Positions 16,681 through 24,889 are shown, numbered from the stretch's first letter. The stretch: 64,000 bases of DNA from Novosphingobium sp. G106 (GCF_019075875.1 NZ_JAHOOZ010000001.1:5867501-5931500); one strand, 5' to 3'. The notes: a model not told the origin generated them from the sequence alone. Program-made: numbers and translations.

Positions 16681-18231
16681 TCAGCTCGCGCCGGCGCCGG
16701 CGTCGGCCATCTTCGCGACCGCATCGTCGATGGTGAAGCTGCCCGGCCGCTGGATCGGCGGGAAGTCCTTGAAGCTCGCCGCGAACATCGCCGCGCCGGT
16801 CTGCGCCGCGTAGATGTAATAGGCGTTGTACAGGAACCACTCGTAATAGCTGTTCGAGGTCTGGTCCGCGAACTCGTAGGGATCGGTGCGCAGGTTGAAG
16901 AGCTTGGGCACCCGCAGCCGCGTGAACGGCTCCGCCCACACTTGCATCGTCCCGCGGCAGCGCTGTTCGAGGAACACCAGCTTCCAATTGTCGTAGCGCA
17001 TGGCAAGAATGTCGCCGTCGTCGCTGATATAGAAAAAGAAGTTGCGCGGGCTCTCCTTCTCCTTGCCCGTGATGTGGCCGAGCAGGCTCTTGCCGTCGAT
17101 GTGGTTCTTGTAGGTCCGGCCGTTCGCCTTGTAGCCCTTCTTGAGCTCGTCGACGACCTGGGGAGCGCCCGCCATCTCGAGGAAGGTCGGCAGCCAGTCG
17201 TGATGCTGGACGATGCCGTTGGAAACCGATCCGGCCGCCACCTTGCCCGGCCAGCGAACCAGCATCGGGATGCGGAACGCGCCTTCCCAATTGGTGTTCT
17301 TTTCGCTGCGGAACGGCGTCATGCCGCCGTCCGGCCACGAATTGCGGTGCGGGCCGTTGTCGGTCGAGTACTGCACGAGGGTATCGTCGGCGATGCCGAG
17401 TTCGTCGAGCAGGTCGAGCATCTGGCCGACGTTCTTGTCGTGGTCGATCATCGTGTCGTGATAGGGCGATTGCCACTTGCCGGCCTGGCCGCGGCTCTCG
17501 GGCTTGGTGTGGGTGAACATGTGCATGTGCGTCGTGTTGAGCCACACGAAGAACGGCTTGCCCTCGGCCTGTGCCTTCTTGATGAATGCCGTCGCCTTCT
17601 CGACGAAGTCGTCGTCGCAGGTTTCCATGCGCTTCTTGGTGAGCGGGCCGGTATCCTCGATCTTCTGCTTGCCGACCTTGCCCCACCGCGGCATCTCGGT
17701 GGGGTCGTCCTTGTCGGTCGCCCAGCTGTGGATCACCCCACGCGGGCCGAATTTCTCCTTGAAATGCGGGAGTTCCTCCTTGGTCGGATAGTTGTCCATC
17801 TCCGGCTCTTCCTCGGCGTTGAGATGGTAGAGATTGCCGTAGAATTCGTCGAAGCCGTGGTTGGTCGGCAGCATGTGGTTGAGGTCGCCGAGGTGGTTCT
17901 TGCCGAACTGCCCGGTGGCATAGCCCTGCTCCTTGAGCAGCGCCGCGATGGTGACGATCTTCTCGCTCATGCCGACCGGCGAGGCGGGGATGCCAACCTT
18001 GGACAGACCTGTGCGCAGCACGCTCTGCCCGGTGATGAACGAGGAGCGGCCGGCCGTGCAGCTCTGTTCGCCATAGCTGTCGGTGAACAGCATGCCTTCG
18101 CGGGCAATGCGGTCGATATTGGGCGTCTGGTAGCCCATCAGGCCGTGGGTGTAGCAGCTCAGGTTGCTTTGACCGATGTCGTCTCCCCAGATCACGAGGA
18201 TGTTGGGCTTTGCTTGCGGCGTCTTGGGCAT
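16681..18231 (-). CDS. Arylsulfatase (type I, formylglycine-dependent)
   Basis: 516 residues from the ATG at 18231, chosen because GGAG sits 6 nt before it; an ATG at 18243 is possible, while a TTG further upstream is unlikely. Metal ligands appear in NILVIWGDDIGQSN (Asp17/18). The maturation site is SCTAGRSSFITG, with Cys58 to become formylglycine; it is C-x-A-x-R rather than the commoner C-x-P-x-R. Further down, STDNGPHRNSWPDGG gives the late Asp/Asn ligands. No signal peptide is visible, so it may act in the cytosol. It would hydrolyse sulfate esters. A true formylglycine-generating enzyme is encoded 2.8 kb away (21077-22012). A pair of GGGG/CCCC dyads lies upstream, shared with the divergent small gene. 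Confidence 0.92.
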   Translation of the reverse strand: MPKTPQAKPNILVIWGDDIGQSNLSCYTHGLMGYQTPNIDRIAREGMLFTDSYGEQSCTAGRSSFITGQSVLRTGLSKVGIPASPVGMSEKIVTIAALLKEQGYATGQFGKNHLGDLNHMLPTNHGFDEFYGNLYHLNAEEEPEMDNYPTKEELPHFKEKFGPRGVIHSWATDKDDPTEMPRWGKVGKQKIEDTGPLTKKRMETCDDDFVEKATAFIKKAQAEGKPFFVWLNTTHMHMFTHTKPESRGQAGKWQSPYHDTMIDHDKNVGQMLDLLDELGIADDTLVQYSTDNGPHRNSWPDGGMTPFRSEKNTNWEGAFRIPMLVRWPGKVAAGSVSNGIVQHHDWLPTFLEMAGAPQVVDELKKGYKANGRTYKNHIDGKSLLGHITGKEKESPRNFFFYISDDGDILAMRYDNWKLVFLEQRCRGTMQVWAEPFTRLRVPKLFNLRTDPYEFADQTSNSYYEWFLYNAYYIYAAQTGAAMFAASFKDFPPIQRPGSFTIDDAVAKMADAGAGAS

Positions 18232-18367
18232 GAGGGGCTCCATCGCGGGATTGGCGGCCGCGTGATTCAAGCCGAACGGGAACGCCTAAGCCATCCGGGT
18301 TTCGCCTAGGAACGCTCTAGGTAACTTCGGACAATCGACGGGAGACGGGCCCCGCCGTAACCCTTAG

Positions 18368-18383
18368 GGGTAACCCCCAATAG
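18368..18383 (+). promoter_or_regulatory. GGG-N5-CCC-AATAG dyad (copy B) upstream of the 71-residue protein
   Basis: Reads GGG-TAACC-CCC-AATAG, one base off the GATnG extension, 64 nt upstream of the start at 18448. It lies in the divergent region shared with the arylsulfatase and could serve either gene. Confidence 0.45.
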
Positions 18384-18387
18384 ACGC

Positions 18388-18406
18388 TTCGGGGTATTTC
18401 CCCGAA
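18388..18406. promoter_or_regulatory. Second dyad TTCGGGG-TATTT-CCCCGAA
   Basis: Seven-base perfect arms around a 5-nt AT centre, 5 nt after copy B. Same GGG-N5-CCC architecture as the other sites in the 15-25 kb block, but with CGAACG instead of GATnG. Confidence 0.4.
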
Positions 18407-18447
18407 CGATATGCGGGATTTCCAGATCAGGAGCCTGCTGCGAGCCC

Positions 18448-18663
18448 ATGTCCTACAACTTCACGCCGAACGGTGGCGAGCCCTGGGGCATGTGCTGCAA
18501 GAATTGCCGCCTCCCGATCTTTCCCGACCAGGAAAGCCAGGAGGTGCGCTTCCCGGATGACAGCGAAAGCGCCGAGATGAGCGGTACCTATCATGCGGAG
18601 TGCGCGCGGCCCTTTGCCGGGCTGGCGCGGGCGTTGAACCTGCTCAGCCGCCCGTTCTTCTAA
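18448..18663 (+). CDS. Small putative zinc-ribbon protein, C-x2-C / H-x3-C
   Basis: 71 residues. CCKNCRLPIF near residue 16 gives a C-x2-C knuckle, and TYHAECARPF near 50 supplies a second His/Cys pair, an arrangement suited to one zinc ion. The C terminus is hydrophobic and basic (LARALNLLSRPFF). I do not recognise a named family; it resembles short uncharacterised proteins annotated in sphingomonads. It is divergent from the arylsulfatase, with two GGGG-N-CCCC dyads between. Coding is supported by uninterrupted length, the Cys/His spacing and its own regulatory region; the ribosome-binding site is weak (CAGGAG, rather far upstream). Confidence 0.65.
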   Translation: MSYNFTPNGGEPWGMCCKNCRLPIFPDQESQEVRFPDDSESAEMSGTYHAECARPFAGLARALNLLSRPFF

Positions 18664-18695
18664 GTCCTGGCTGTCGGGCGCGCCGTCGGTAATGG

Positions 18696-19445
18696 CTACC
18701 AGGTCGCCTCATACTCTCTGCGATGTACGATAAGTACGGTGCTGTGCCGCGATGCCGCAAAGAACAGGCGATAGAAGGCCGCGCCGGCGATGCCGCCGGC
18801 GATTGGTGCCAGCCAGAACAGCCAGAGCTGCTGCAGGGCCAGGCCGCCGACCACCAGCGCGGGCCCCGTGCTCCGCGCCGGATTGACCGACGTATTGGTC
18901 ACCGGGATGCTGATGAGATGGATCAGCGTGAGCGCTAGGCCGATTGCCAGCGGCGCCATGCCCTGCGGCGCGCGTTCGTCGGTCGCGCCCATGATCACCG
19001 TCAGGAATCCCGCGGTCAGGACGAACTCGGTGACCAGTGCGGAATCGAACGAATAGCCGCCGGGGGATGCGGCGCCGTAGCCGTTCTCGGCGAAGCCGAC
19101 GGTTGCCAGGTCGAAGTCCGGCTGCCCCGTCGCGATGATCAGCAGGACCGCCGTGGCCGCGAGCGCGCCGATCAGCTGGGCGAGGATGTAGGGTGGAATG
19201 TCGCGTGCCGGGAAGCGTCCGCCGATCCAGAGGCCGATGGTCACGGCCGGATTGAAGTGCGCACCCGATATGTGCCCGAAGGCATAGGCCATGGTGAGCA
19301 CGGTCAGCCCGAAGCTGAGCGAGACGCCGATAATGCCGATCCCGACTTCGGGAACTCCGGCGGCGAGAACCGCGCTGCCGCATCCTCCCAGAACGAGCCA
19401 GAATGTGCCGATCGCCTCGGCCGCTATCGCTGTCCGCAACCTCAT
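18696..19445 (-). CDS. aqpZ: Aquaporin Z
   Basis: 249 residues from the ATG at 19445, preceded by GAAAGGAAG; a longer frame to 19556 lacks support. Both aquaporin boxes are present: [14 protein letters not shown] (about 65) and [14 protein letters not shown] (about 190), with the selectivity-filter Arg after the second [16 protein letters not shown] before the second box is the AqpZ subgroup signature, indicating a water-selective inner-membrane channel. Six membrane helices. A degenerate copy of the local dyad lies 61 nt upstream. Confidence 0.94.
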   Translation of the reverse strand: MRLRTAIAAEAIGTFWLVLGGCGSAVLAAGVPEVGIGIIGVSLSFGLTVLTMAYAFGHISGAHFNPAVTIGLWIGGRFPARDIPPYILAQLIGALAATAVLLIIATGQPDFDLATVGFAENGYGAASPGGYSFDSALVTEFVLTAGFLTVIMGATDERAPQGMAPLAIGLALTLIHLISIPVTNTSVNPARSTGPALVVGGLALQQLWLFWLAPIAGGIAGAAFYRLFFAASRHSTVLIVHRREYEATW

Positions 19446-19506
19446 CGCGCGCTTCCTTTCGGTCGATCCGGGAACGAGCGAGGATCGCAGCGGCCGGCGG
19501 TCGTGC

Positions 19507-19523
19507 CAATCGGTTGAACTCCC
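19507..19523 (-). promoter_or_regulatory. Degenerate GGG-N6-ACC-GATTG site upstream of aqpZ
   Basis: On the minus strand GGG-AGTTCA-ACC-GATTG, 61 nt upstream of the aqpZ start. The GATTG extension and distance match the other sites, but spacing is one base longer and the second half-site is ACC, so this is the weakest member. Confidence 0.3.
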
Positions 19524-19557
19524 TTGTGCAGCCTCCAGAGATTCACCGACGTGCACG

Positions 19558-20205
19558 TCAGCCCAGCGAGAGCGTGGGTAGCGAAATGAGCTGGATCAGC
19601 CCGAATACGCAGGCGAGGCCAGCGAGTAGCGTCAGCGCCGCGGTCAGGTGTCGGCGATCGAAAGACTGGCCGATGCCCGCGAGGAACAGTGCCAGGGCCA
19701 GGATAACGGTCGCCGCGACATAGGCATCGCTGACGTCGTTGCACCGCTGGCCCTCGTCGAACAGCGCGTCGGCGCGCTTGTCGGCCGCAGCAGCCTTCTG
19801 CGCCAGCGCCGGGGCATATTCCTTCATCACGAAAGGCGAGTGGGCGGCTTGCCCATTGTGCAGCGGTTGCTGATCGCGCCAGGTGTCGAAGGCGCGCCGG
19901 AACTCGGGGCGGAACCGCTCATGGTAGAAGTCCTGCAGCCGCCGGTCCTTGGCGGCGTAGGCGTTGAGCCACTGGGTGAAGAGGACCAGATCGACCGCCT
20001 CGGACTGGCCGTTTTCCGTCGCCAGCAGGCTGGCCTGCACGCGCGCCGTACCGGCACGGGTGTAGTTGGCGGCTTGCTCGCCGTCCCACAGGGCCGACTG
20101 GAAGCTCGCCCACGAGGTCAGCAAAGCCGCGACGGAGAGTACGATCGCGGCGACCGCGTCGACGATCGCATCCTTGCGGTTCTCTGCCTTCGAGAGCTCC
20201 GTCAT
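19558..20205 (-). CDS. Two- or three-TM membrane protein of unknown function
   Basis: 215 residues from the ATG at 20205. A TM helix near 15-33 ([20 protein letters not shown]) is followed by a long, charged, probably extracytoplasmic helical region (about 35-145) containing [20 protein letters not shown] and [12 protein letters not shown], then two closely spaced helices (about 155-210). Similar proteins are annotated as hypothetical in diverse bacteria; no activity is known. A GGG-TTTCT-CCC-GATGG dyad sits 32 nt upstream. An upstream ATG at 20241 would overlap that dyad, which favours the shorter start. It is divergent from the DUF202-FGE operon. Confidence 0.75.
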   Translation of the reverse strand: MTELSKAENRKDAIVDAVAAIVLSVAALLTSWASFQSALWDGEQAANYTRAGTARVQASLLATENGQSEAVDLVLFTQWLNAYAAKDRRLQDFYHERFRPEFRRAFDTWRDQQPLHNGQAAHSPFVMKEYAPALAQKAAAADKRADALFDEGQRCNDVSDAYVAATVILALALFLAGIGQSFDRRHLTAALTLLAGLACVFGLIQLISLPTLSLG

Positions 20206-20237
20206 CTGCGGATTGTGGCGGATCGTGGTGAGGGGAC

Positions 20238-20253
20238 CCATCGGGAGAAACCC
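20238..20253 (-). promoter_or_regulatory. GGG-N5-CCC-GATnG dyad upstream of the two-TM protein
   Basis: On the minus strand GGG-TTTCT-CCC-GATGG, 32 nt upstream of the start at 20205. An exact match to the recurrent pattern. Confidence 0.5.
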
Positions 20254-20320
20254 GAAAGCGACGGGTCGAAAGGCACTATCGCCTTGTCGCGCTGGTCCGG
20301 GGAGCCCGAGCGGGAGATCG

Positions 20321-20336
20321 GGGACAACCCCGATGG
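20321..20336 (+). promoter_or_regulatory. GGG-N5-CCC-GATnG dyad upstream of the DUF202-FGE operon
   Basis: GGG-ACAAC-CCC-GATGG, 53 nt upstream of the DUF202 start, in the same intergenic region as the oppositely oriented copy at 20238-20253. The two genes therefore have one site each, back to back. Confidence 0.5.
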
Positions 20337-20389
20337 CAGCGTCTGACGCTCGCCGCGATAGTCGTAGCGAGCGCAAAGGAGAATCCCCG

Positions 20390-21073
20390 ATGGTGGGACG
20401 CAAGAATGGCAATGGTCCTGCCAGTTCGCGGACCTCGACGGATCTGCCCGAGCGGCCGGATCGGTTCGAACCCATCGAGGTCCCCGAGTTGCCCGACGTC
20501 GAAAGCGACGATGCCGACACCATGTCGACCACTTTCTCGCACTATCGCAGCACGCTTTCGCGGTTTCGTACCGGCCTGTCGGAGCATCGAACCGATCTGT
20601 CCGAATTCCGCACCGACCTGTCCGCGCATCGCACGGCGCTGTCGGACAACCGCACCGAGATGTCGATGCGGCGAACCGGCATGTCGTTCCAGCGCACCCG
20701 GATGAGCGCAGACCGCACTTTGATGTCCGAGATACGCACCGCATTGTCGCTGATCAGCTTCGGCTTCACGATCTACCAGGCGTTCAAGAAGTTGGTCGAG
20801 GCGGGGATGATCCATCAGACGCACACGCCAAGGACCTTCGGTCTTTCACTCATCGTTCTCGGGGTTGTCCTGCTGGTAGGCGGGATCATCAGGCAGTTGC
20901 GTTTTGCGACGGAGCTGCGCGGCACGCGCGAGATGATGACCGAGGAAGGGCTCATCCACGCGGAAAGCCGGTTTCCTGTGTCGCTGACGCTGATCGTGGC
21001 GATAGCGCTGACCATTGTGGGCCTTTCGGCGGCAGTCGGAATCCTGATGGACTTCATCGCAGCGCGGAGCTGA
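20390..21073 (+). CDS. DUF202 membrane protein with ten RTxLS heptads
   Basis: 227 residues from the ATG at 20390 (AAAGGAG upstream). After a charged N terminus, residues 51-120 are ten consecutive heptads of the form x-x-R-[ST]-x-[LM]-S, the last of which merges into TALSLISFGFTIYQAF, the first DUF202 membrane helix; two more helices lie near 150-168 and 198-220. DUF202/YidH proteins are small inner-membrane proteins of unknown function, normally with only the final one or two RTxL units. The heptads would place Arg and Ser on the same helical face, suggesting a long amphipathic or coiled-coil rod at the membrane. It is translationally close to the FGE gene (3-nt gap). Confidence 0.85.
   Translation: MVGRKNGNGPASSRTSTDLPERPDRFEPIEVPELPDVESDDADTMSTTFSHYRSTLSRFRTGLSEHRTDLSEFRTDLSAHRTALSDNRTEMSMRRTGMSFQRTRMSADRTLMSEIRTALSLISFGFTIYQAFKKLVEAGMIHQTHTPRTFGLSLIVLGVVLLVGGIIRQLRFATELRGTREMMTEEGLIHAESRFPVSLTLIVAIALTIVGLSAAVGILMDFIAARS
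20540..20749 (+). repeat. Ten in-frame 21-bp coding repeats (RTxLS heptads)
   Basis: DNA of the heptad region of the DUF202 gene. The units share the coding pattern but differ at most third positions, so the array is held at protein level and is not a recent DNA expansion. Confidence 0.85.
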
Positions 21074-21076
21074 CCC

Positions 21077-22012
21077 ATGGCAACGCAGCCCAGTCACCGC
21101 GCTCCGCGCGACATGGTCTGGCTCGAAGGCGGCCGGTTCACCATGGGTTCGAACCGTCACTATCCGGAAGAACGTCCCGAAAGGACCATGCAGGTGAATG
21201 GCTTCTGGATCGATCGGACTCCGGTGACCAATGCCCAGTTCGCCGACTTCGTCGCCGCGACCGGCTATCGCACCCTGGCCGAGCGCGCGCCCGATGCCGA
21301 CGACTACCCCGGCGCCCTGCCCGAGATGCTGGTGCCGGCATCGCTGGTGTTCGAAATGCCGACGCGCCAGGTGGATGACAGAGGGTCGGCCAGCCAGTGG
21401 TGGACCTTTCTGCCCGGTGCCGACTGGCGCCATCCTCATGGTCCCGGCAGCGGCATCGACGGCCTGCCTGACCATCCGGTGGTTCATGTCGCGCTGGTCG
21501 ATGTCGAGGCCTATCTCGTCTGGGCAAATGCTTCGTTGCCGACCGAGGCCGAATGGGAATTCGCCGCGCGGGGCGGCCTGGAGGGAGCAGACTTCGCCTG
21601 GGGCGACAGCTTCGTGCCGGGCGGCGTTCATCAGGCGAACGTCTGGCAAGGCCCGTTTCCTTACGCGAACACGGGCGACGACGGGTGGCTGCGCACCTCG
21701 CCGGTCGGCACCTATCCCGCCAATGGCCATGGGCTCTACGACATGATCGGCAATGTCTGGGAATGGACCGCCGATTGGTGGTCATTCGCGCCCGAGCCGA
21801 CCAGCACCTGCTGCAGCACGGGCCGAACCCGCAGCGTCGATCCGTCGGACCCAGCCGCGATTCCGCGCCGTGTTCTGAAAGGCGGCTCGCACCTTTGCGC
21901 GCCCAACTATTGCCGGCGCTATCGGCCTGCGGCGCGCCATGCCCACCCGGTGGACACATCGACCTCGCACGTCGGCTTTCGCTGCGCGATCAGGCCGCCG
22001 CCTCAGCCCTGA
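21077..22012 (+). CDS. Formylglycine-generating enzyme (sulfatase-modifying factor, SUMF1 family)
   Basis: 311 residues; the ATG is 3 nt after the DUF202 stop with GGAG inside the upstream coding end. FGE-sulfatase fold elements in order: MVWLEGGRFTMGSN (start of fold), FWIDRTPVTNAQFADFV, LPTEAEWEFAARGG, HGLYDMIGNVWEWTADWW, and LKGGSHLCAPNYCRRYRPAA ending in HVGFRCA. The two Cys spaced C-x4-C in the last block correspond to the copper-binding catalytic pair of genuine FGEs, absent in EgtB or PvdO relatives. It should oxidise the Cys of sulfatases to formylglycine using O2. The likely client is the arylsulfatase at 16681-18231. It overlaps the convergent BASS gene by 10 nt. No signal peptide, consistent with a cytosolic client. 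Confidence 0.92.
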   Translation: MATQPSHRAPRDMVWLEGGRFTMGSNRHYPEERPERTMQVNGFWIDRTPVTNAQFADFVAATGYRTLAERAPDADDYPGALPEMLVPASLVFEMPTRQVDDRGSASQWWTFLPGADWRHPHGPGSGIDGLPDHPVVHVALVDVEAYLVWANASLPTEAEWEFAARGGLEGADFAWGDSFVPGGVHQANVWQGPFPYANTGDDGWLRTSPVGTYPANGHGLYDMIGNVWEWTADWWSFAPEPTSTCCSTGRTRSVDPSDPAAIPRRVLKGGSHLCAPNYCRRYRPAARHAHPVDTSTSHVGFRCAIRPPPQP

Positions 22013-22872
22013 TCGGTCGGTGCGCGCAGCTTTCGGCCGAGAACGATCTGATAGGGTATCAGGACGATGATCCCGACGACCATGAATAGCAGCACGGCGG
22101 CCGATATCGGTTTGTCACTGTGGTTGGCGCCGGCCAGGGCCAGCGCGATGCCCGGATGACGGATTGCCGCCGCGAAGCCCAGCGTCGAGCGATGGGCCAG
22201 CGCAGGCCCGCCCAGGAGATAGCCGCCGGCAAGCGCCAGCACGACGACCAGCGCCATGGCCACAATCGAGCCATCGCCGATCAGTTCGCGGATATGCGGC
22301 CAGGCAAAGATCAGGATTGGAGCGAAAGCGATCAGCAGCAGCACGTTGGCGACGGTCGAAATTCGCTGCGGCACCGCGGGCGATGCGCCGCGAAACAGCC
22401 AGCGGCCGAGCACCAGGCCGATCGCAAGCGGTACGATCAGGCCCAGAAATATGTGGCCTGCGACGACGCCGACCGGAAACTGCGCGTCGACCCCGTAGAA
22501 TGCGGCGATGAACGATCCCAGCAGCGGAACGGTAAGGATCGCGAGCAGTGCGAACGCGGCCTGCAGCCCATAGACATATTGGGCATCGCCGCCGAACTTG
22601 AGCGCCTTTCCCGGCATCACGGGCGGCACCGGCGAAATCGCCATCAGCAGGATTCCCGCCTTAGCCGGCTGCGAAATCGGCAAGAGCGGGAGGACGATCA
22701 TCGCCGTCAGGAGCGGGATGACCACGATGGCGAGCACGGCCTTGGCGAGCAGCCCCGGCTGGCGGAGCACGTAGACGAAGTCACCGCGGCTCGAGGCCAT
22801 TCCCGCCGCGACCACAAGGAGGCCGAGGCTGACGGTGAGCAGGATCGGCGGCAACTGCTTGATGGCCTCCAT
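22003..22872 (-). CDS. Bile acid:sodium symporter (BASS/SBF-like) family transporter
   Basis: 289 residues from the ATG at 22872 (GAGGAGAG upstream). About nine to ten hydrophobic segments, with LLMAISPVPPVMPGKALKFGG near residue 80 and ALAGGYLLGGPALAHRSTLGFAAAIRHPGIALALA near 210-240, resembling the paired Na-binding crossover regions of BASS/ArsB-like carriers. Substrates in the family range from bile acids to pantoate and organic anions, and cannot be assigned. A GGG-TTTTC-CCC-GATCA dyad lies 50 nt upstream. Confidence 0.82.
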   Translation of the reverse strand: MEAIKQLPPILLTVSLGLLVVAAGMASSRGDFVYVLRQPGLLAKAVLAIVVIPLLTAMIVLPLLPISQPAKAGILLMAISPVPPVMPGKALKFGGDAQYVYGLQAAFALLAILTVPLLGSFIAAFYGVDAQFPVGVVAGHIFLGLIVPLAIGLVLGRWLFRGASPAVPQRISTVANVLLLIAFAPILIFAWPHIRELIGDGSIVAMALVVVLALAGGYLLGGPALAHRSTLGFAAAIRHPGIALALAGANHSDKPISAAVLLFMVVGIIVLIPYQIVLGRKLRAPTDQG

Positions 22873-22922
22873 CGGCGGCTCTCCTCGTTCCGCTGCAGGA
22901 TCGCCGCGCCGCTCTGCGAATG

Positions 22923-22938
22923 TGATCGGGGAAAACCC
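22923..22938 (-). promoter_or_regulatory. GGG-N5-CCC-GAT dyad upstream of the BASS transporter
   Basis: On the minus strand GGG-TTTTC-CCC-GATCA, 50 nt upstream of the start at 22872. Confidence 0.5.
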
Positions 22939-23019
22939 GCAAGAGCGTGCCGGATTTTGTGCAGCGCGAGCGAACCGGCGCGAGATCCCGAAGCGGGCAA
23001 CAACCGCGCGTGGCAATGC

Positions 23020-23035
23020 GGGATAATCCCGATAG
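23020..23035 (+). promoter_or_regulatory. GGG-N5-CCC-GATnG dyad upstream of the DUF3313 gene
   Basis: GGG-ATAAT-CCC-GATAG, 70 nt upstream of the start at 23106. Its partner for the divergent BASS gene is about 80 nt away in the opposite orientation, repeating the back-to-back arrangement at 20238/20321. Confidence 0.5.
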
Positions 23036-23105
23036 CGGCGGCAGGCCGCAGGTCTCAGGTTCGTCACCGGCAATTGCTGCACCGGGTCCGAAACAGGAGG
23101 CTGCC

Positions 23106-23771
23106 ATGCTGCGCGCGATAAACCTGATTCTCCTGGCGGCCTGCTTGGCAGGTGGCCGGGCCGCGGCTCAGACGCAGGATAATGCCCCCCAGGCACTGGC
23201 CTCTGCCCAGCAACTCGAACACGACAAGAAGGAATCCTGGACCTACATCAAGCCCGACCTCCATCTCGCCCGATACACCGCGCTGCAAATCCAGCCGACG
23301 GTGGTCTATCGCGGAACGGATGCCCAGTTCGAGGACATTCCCCAGCCGGACCGAGTCAAGTTCGCCCAGTTGATGACCGACGCCTTGCGGGAAGAGCTGG
23401 CCAGGTCCTTCCGGCTCGTCCAGGCGCCCGCGGCCAATACCATGCGGCTGCGCATGACACTGGTCGGCGCCAGGAAGACTACCGGTGGGGTCGGTACGGT
23501 CTCGTCGGTCATGCCGCTCGGTCTCGTGACCAACGTCGTCAAGAGCGCGACGGGGAAGAAGGGTACTTTCTCGGGATCGGTTCTCTTCGCGATAGAAATC
23601 TTCGATTCCCGCAGCGGCGAGCTTCTGGCTGCCGTGGTTCGCCGGGAGGCGCCCGATGCCCTCGACATCAAGGCGACGGTGTCGACCACGGACACGGTGA
23701 AAGCGGTTGCGGGCAATATCGCAAAGAAGCTTCGCGAACGGCTGGTGGAGGCCAAGGCCGACAACCCCTGA
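23106..23771 (+). CDS. DUF3313 family secreted/periplasmic protein
   Basis: 221 residues from the ATG at 23106 (CAGGAGG upstream). A signal peptide (MLRAINLILLAACLAGGRAAA) is followed by the DUF3313 pattern: DLHLARYTALQIQPTVVY, then FAQLMTDALREELARSFRLV, TMRLRMTLVGARKT and LFAIEIFDSRSGELLAAVVR. Family members are usually lipoproteins of unknown role; here no lipobox Cys follows the signal, so it is probably periplasmic. It carries the local dyad and ends in a strong terminator. Confidence 0.85.
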   Translation: MLRAINLILLAACLAGGRAAAQTQDNAPQALASAQQLEHDKKESWTYIKPDLHLARYTALQIQPTVVYRGTDAQFEDIPQPDRVKFAQLMTDALREELARSFRLVQAPAANTMRLRMTLVGARKTTGGVGTVSSVMPLGLVTNVVKSATGKKGTFSGSVLFAIEIFDSRSGELLAAVVRREAPDALDIKATVSTTDTVKAVAGNIAKKLRERLVEAKADNP

Positions 23772-23817
23772 CGGAACGGAACAGGCGCGGAATGTATCGG
23801 TGCCGAGTCCGATACTG

Positions 23818-23845
23818 TTTAGGCGGGGCATGAGCCTCGCCTAAA
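23818..23845. terminator. Rho-independent terminator between convergent genes
   Basis: TTTAGGCG / CGCCTAAA outer arms with an inner GGGC/GCCT pairing and ATGA loop, followed on the plus strand by two T-rich runs up to about 23866. Ends the DUF3313 gene and probably the SphA-like gene. Confidence 0.75.
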
Positions 23846-23873
23846 CTTTTGGGCCTAAACTTTTTTGGCCTGC

Positions 23874-24878
23874 CTATTCGGCGCCCTGTGCGGGCAGGTT
23901 CATCTTGAGGGGAATCGTCAGGCTGAGCATGCCCGCCGTGCCCTCGGTCCGGCGTTTCGCAGCGAACTCCTGAAACAGGCGGACACGGATCGTCGCCGGG
24001 CTGCGGCCGAGGACGGTGTTGTAGGCGAGGGTCCCGCCGAGCGCCGCCACGTGGCCCTCGTTGGGACCCAGCACCGCGCCCGCACCGCTGTCGCCGCTGA
24101 TCTGCTCGTTGTAGTATCCCTGGATCCCCGCAGAGAACTTCGGCGAGAAGGTCTTCTCTACGGCCGCCTCGACGTGCAATTCATTGCCGCTGTCGTACTG
24201 GGTGAAATCGTTGCCGCCGTTGATCGTGGCGCCGGTCTTGGCGCTGATATCCCAGCCGGATTTGGGATCATGCCAGCTGGCCGCCAGCGACAGGTCCTCC
24301 GCCCAGCGATGGAAGGCGACGTTGGCGAGTTCGCCCTCGTGGTAGTCGCCGACTGGAATGTTGACGATGCCGCTGGCGGTCAGGTGAAGCCTGTCCCATT
24401 TCCAGCCGAGCTCCGCGGTGATGACGGGGTCGCCGACCGTCAGCGTGCCGTCGTGGAGCGACAACTGGCGCTGCCCGCCGCGTGGCCCGCGAACGATCGC
24501 CGATGCGCTGACGATCGGTGCGCCGAACGGAACGATCCCGCCAACGGCTACCGTGCCGCCCAGAAAATCGGTCGACGGCACCCAGAGAAACGTGACGAAC
24601 TGCGCGGCCAGGAAGACGTCCAGGCCGGCCGCGACGTTGCCGCCGACCACCAGATTCTGGTCTGCCGAGAGATCGCCGCCGTAGAAGTAGTAGGTATTGT
24701 CGAAATAGACTCCTTCTACCGGCGGGAGGATCGCGGCCTCGGGGCCGCCCGATCCCAGCAGGTAGAGGCTCGTGCCGCCTTCCGTGGCCGATGCCGGGTT
24801 CGCCGCGAGCGCCAGGAGGCCGCCGAGCATGGCTGCGGCGCCGAACGGCAAATGCCGCAATGATCTGAGGGCGATCAT
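23874..24878 (-). CDS. SphA/MetA-pathway-type outer-membrane transporter (PF13557-like)
   Basis: 334 residues, ATG at 24878 with AGGAGCG upstream. A signal peptide (LPFGAAAMLGGLLALAANPASA) leads into a beta-rich protein opening TEGGTSLYLLGSGG and closing in the amphipathic LSLTIPLKMNLPAQGAE. YFDNTYYFYGG, VNIPVGDYHEGELANVAFHR and DISAKTGATING are typical of the phenol/MetA-pathway family annotated as SphA or putative transporters in sphingomonads. It is likely an outer-membrane barrel that admits hydrophobic compounds. A near-match dyad lies 57 nt upstream and a separate CTGATCG/CGATCAG repeat just before the start. Confidence 0.82.
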   Translation of the reverse strand: MIALRSLRHLPFGAAAMLGGLLALAANPASATEGGTSLYLLGSGGPEAAILPPVEGVYFDNTYYFYGGDLSADQNLVVGGNVAAGLDVFLAAQFVTFLWVPSTDFLGGTVAVGGIVPFGAPIVSASAIVRGPRGGQRQLSLHDGTLTVGDPVITAELGWKWDRLHLTASGIVNIPVGDYHEGELANVAFHRWAEDLSLAASWHDPKSGWDISAKTGATINGGNDFTQYDSGNELHVEAAVEKTFSPKFSAGIQGYYNEQISGDSGAGAVLGPNEGHVAALGGTLAYNTVLGRSPATIRVRLFQEFAAKRRTEGTAGMLSLTIPLKMNLPAQGAE

Positions 24879-24889
24879 GACTTACGCTC

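Noticed and set aside
20540..20749. Possible CRISPR or minisatellite from 21-bp periodicity
   Set aside because: Units are in frame, have no spacers and differ mainly at synonymous positions; they encode a protein repeat.
20542..20769. Minus-strand open frame with repeated VR-x-SD units
   Set aside because: It is the reverse complement of the DUF202 heptad array; the repeat pattern is inherited from the coding strand.
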